Shown here: in pieces, positions 47,994 through 48,857 of the stretch | Layout of the letters: each line of letters opens with the position of its first letter | How positions within the stretch are numbered: the first letter of the stretch is position 1 | DNA from: Gammaproteobacteria bacterium | Lineage (GTDB): Bacteria; Pseudomonadota; Gammaproteobacteria; GRL18 | NCBI GenBank assembly: GCA_016744375.1 | Contig: JADGEM010000033.1 | Coordinates: forward strand, 1-48,857 | Direction: 5' to 3' | DNA length: 48,857 nt | The notes under the pieces: generated by a model | What the model was told of the DNA's origin: nothing | Seen by the model: only the letters and a program-made list of their open reading frames with translations | Databases searched by the model: none | Made by a program: the position numbers and the translations under genes

Positions 47994-48311
47994 AAATTAT
48001 CTAATAAAAACTGCAGTTATTTACTAAAAAGCATCAATTAATGCATAACAAAACGTTTAATAATGACTGCTAAAAAGCATGCAGTGCATATTAAAGGCGA
48101 AGCTGTTCAGGATGGACTGAGTAGGCCAATAAATGAAAGAGCATGGTCGACATGTCATTTTTCAATATGGCCCATCAGCTCAGTAGCAGAACTTTTCTGG
48201 TTGAATGAAAGATAATATTTTCAGAATGAGGATTATGGGTTCATCAATACTATGCTACACTGAAATAAAATAAGTAGCTTTAATAAAAGAACAAAATTCA
48301 AATAGGAATTT
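47994..48311. other. intergenic region with no certain gene (318 bp)
   Basis: A plus-strand ORF of 50 codons (48063-48215, beginning MTAKKHAVHIKGEAVQDGLS) is open but lacks a ribosome binding site. No repeat or terminator is obvious. It may hold the remains of a gene or the promoter of the sensor-like gene downstream. Confidence 0.4.
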
Positions 48312-48794
48312 ATGCTTAAAACACTCTGGGTAACTAGCCGTTGGGGTATAACCTCACTGTTGTTTGGCTACCTTATTATTGAACTATTTATCCCTGATTT
48401 AAAATGGAATGATCAATTATTTCATGTTTTATTGGAAGGTGGTGGCTCAATAGTTGCCTTCATACTTGCTGTTCTTGTTTTTGTAATGATTCAAACTGAC
48501 AGGCTAACCATAAATTATTTTTGGTTGGCTTTATCTTTTACCTCAATGGGAATATTAGATCTCTCTCATTCTCAAACTCCCCCAGGGCAAGCTTTTGTTT
48601 GGTTGCACTCAATAGCAACTTTTAGTGGTGGAGTCTTTGCCTCACTGATCTGGTTTTCTGGCATATCTCTTAGCTTTCTTCAACAAAAAATTATGTTGTT
48701 GGCAGTGGTTATTATTTGTATTATTTTTAGTGTTTTCTCAATTACTTTTCCAGATATGACTCTAAATAGCTGTTCCAAAATGGTGATCACTTAA
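48312..48794 (+). pseudogene. N-terminal membrane sensor domain (MASE3-like), truncated or frameshifted
   Basis: Five to six membrane helices, with the histidine-bearing segment GILDLSHSQTPPGQAFVWLH and FSGGVFASLIWFSG. This resembles the N-terminal MASE3-type sensor region of diguanylate cyclases or histidine kinases. The frame stops at 48792-48794 after FPDMTLNSCSKMVIT, without an output domain. A shift near 48770 opens QNGDHLIELKPKLLIKVID, stopping at a run of seven A. So the gene either carries indels or is truncated; the window ends before the expected output domain. Confidence 0.5.
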
Positions 48795-48857
48795 TTGAAC
48801 TTAAACCTAAGTTGTTGATCAAAGTAATTGACTAAAAAAACTTACTCAACAACAAGG

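Noticed and set aside
48063..48215. 50-aa plus-strand ORF
   Set aside because: No ribosome binding site and no family; kept only as a note on the intergenic region.
1..48857. tRNA, rRNA, CRISPR and intact insertion sequences
   Set aside because: None could be recognised on either strand by reading.

Overview
The window is AT-rich chromosomal DNA from a gammaproteobacterium, probably a facultatively anaerobic, sulfur-linked chemolithotroph. That inference rests on the clpS-clpA / infA / bpt / aat block, a NorD/CbbO-type C-terminus, NnrS, a NosD homologue, a Cys-less DsrC-like protein, a diheme cytochrome c and FNR-type sites. No rRNA, tRNA, CRISPR array or intact insertion sequence was seen. 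Four genes show single-base frame breaks (near 1.94, 28.70 and 35.65 kb, and at the right end), so either residual sequencing error or gene decay is present.

Layout. 0-3.1 kb: end of a norD/cbbO-type gene, small ORFs, a HIT protein, a frameshifted TPR-like gene behind a Fur box, a palindromic MITE-like element and a GST-like protein. 3.4-7 kb: TonB-dependent receptor with stacked FNR and Fur sites, then a cobalt/nickel exporter divergent from its RcnR-type sensor. 7-11.4 kb: an operon of an ABC importer, a ferritin-like protein and NnrS. 11.5-19 kb: GDT1-type manganese exporter, hemP/DUF2325 operon with two Fur boxes, small membrane proteins, feoAB, and an SO_0444-type Cu/Zn permease.

19.0-24.6 kb is the most interesting part. 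A tight minus-strand operon behind a near-perfect Fur box encodes a membrane-anchored ferritin-like protein, two micro-proteins with one membrane segment each, a MamC-like glycine-rich hairpin protein, a YtxH-like protein, a P1B-6-type ATPase with an S-C-A motif in the metal helix, and two paralogous membrane-hairpin proteins, one fused to a SpoIIAA-like domain. An HMA_2-type protein lies just upstream. This has the core of a ferrosome (fez) iron-storage organelle locus, with partners that look new to me.

24.6-40.3 kb: mostly single housekeeping or uncharacterised genes (DUF547, CDP-alcohol phosphatidyltransferase, RspA-like DsrC homologue, DUF1269-like, rhodanese, lipoprotein, NosD, SCP2, CvfB, DUF4124-glutaredoxin, YheT hydrolase, diheme cytochrome c, SPOR coiled-coil protein). 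40.6-45.7 kb: the N-degron pathway (ClpS, ClpA, Bpt, Aat) with IF-1. 45.8-47.3 kb: FetAB-type iron exporter. The right end has an ankyrin lipoprotein and a truncated membrane sensor domain.

Taken together, a large share of the window concerns iron: uptake (TonB receptor, FeoAB, HemP), storage (two ferritin-like proteins, ferrosome-like operon), export (FetAB) and control (at least eight Fur-like sites, two FNR sites, two IscR-like sites). Exporters for Co/Ni, Mn and Cu/Zn accompany it. Functions are inferred from sequence pattern and family knowledge; no searches were run.
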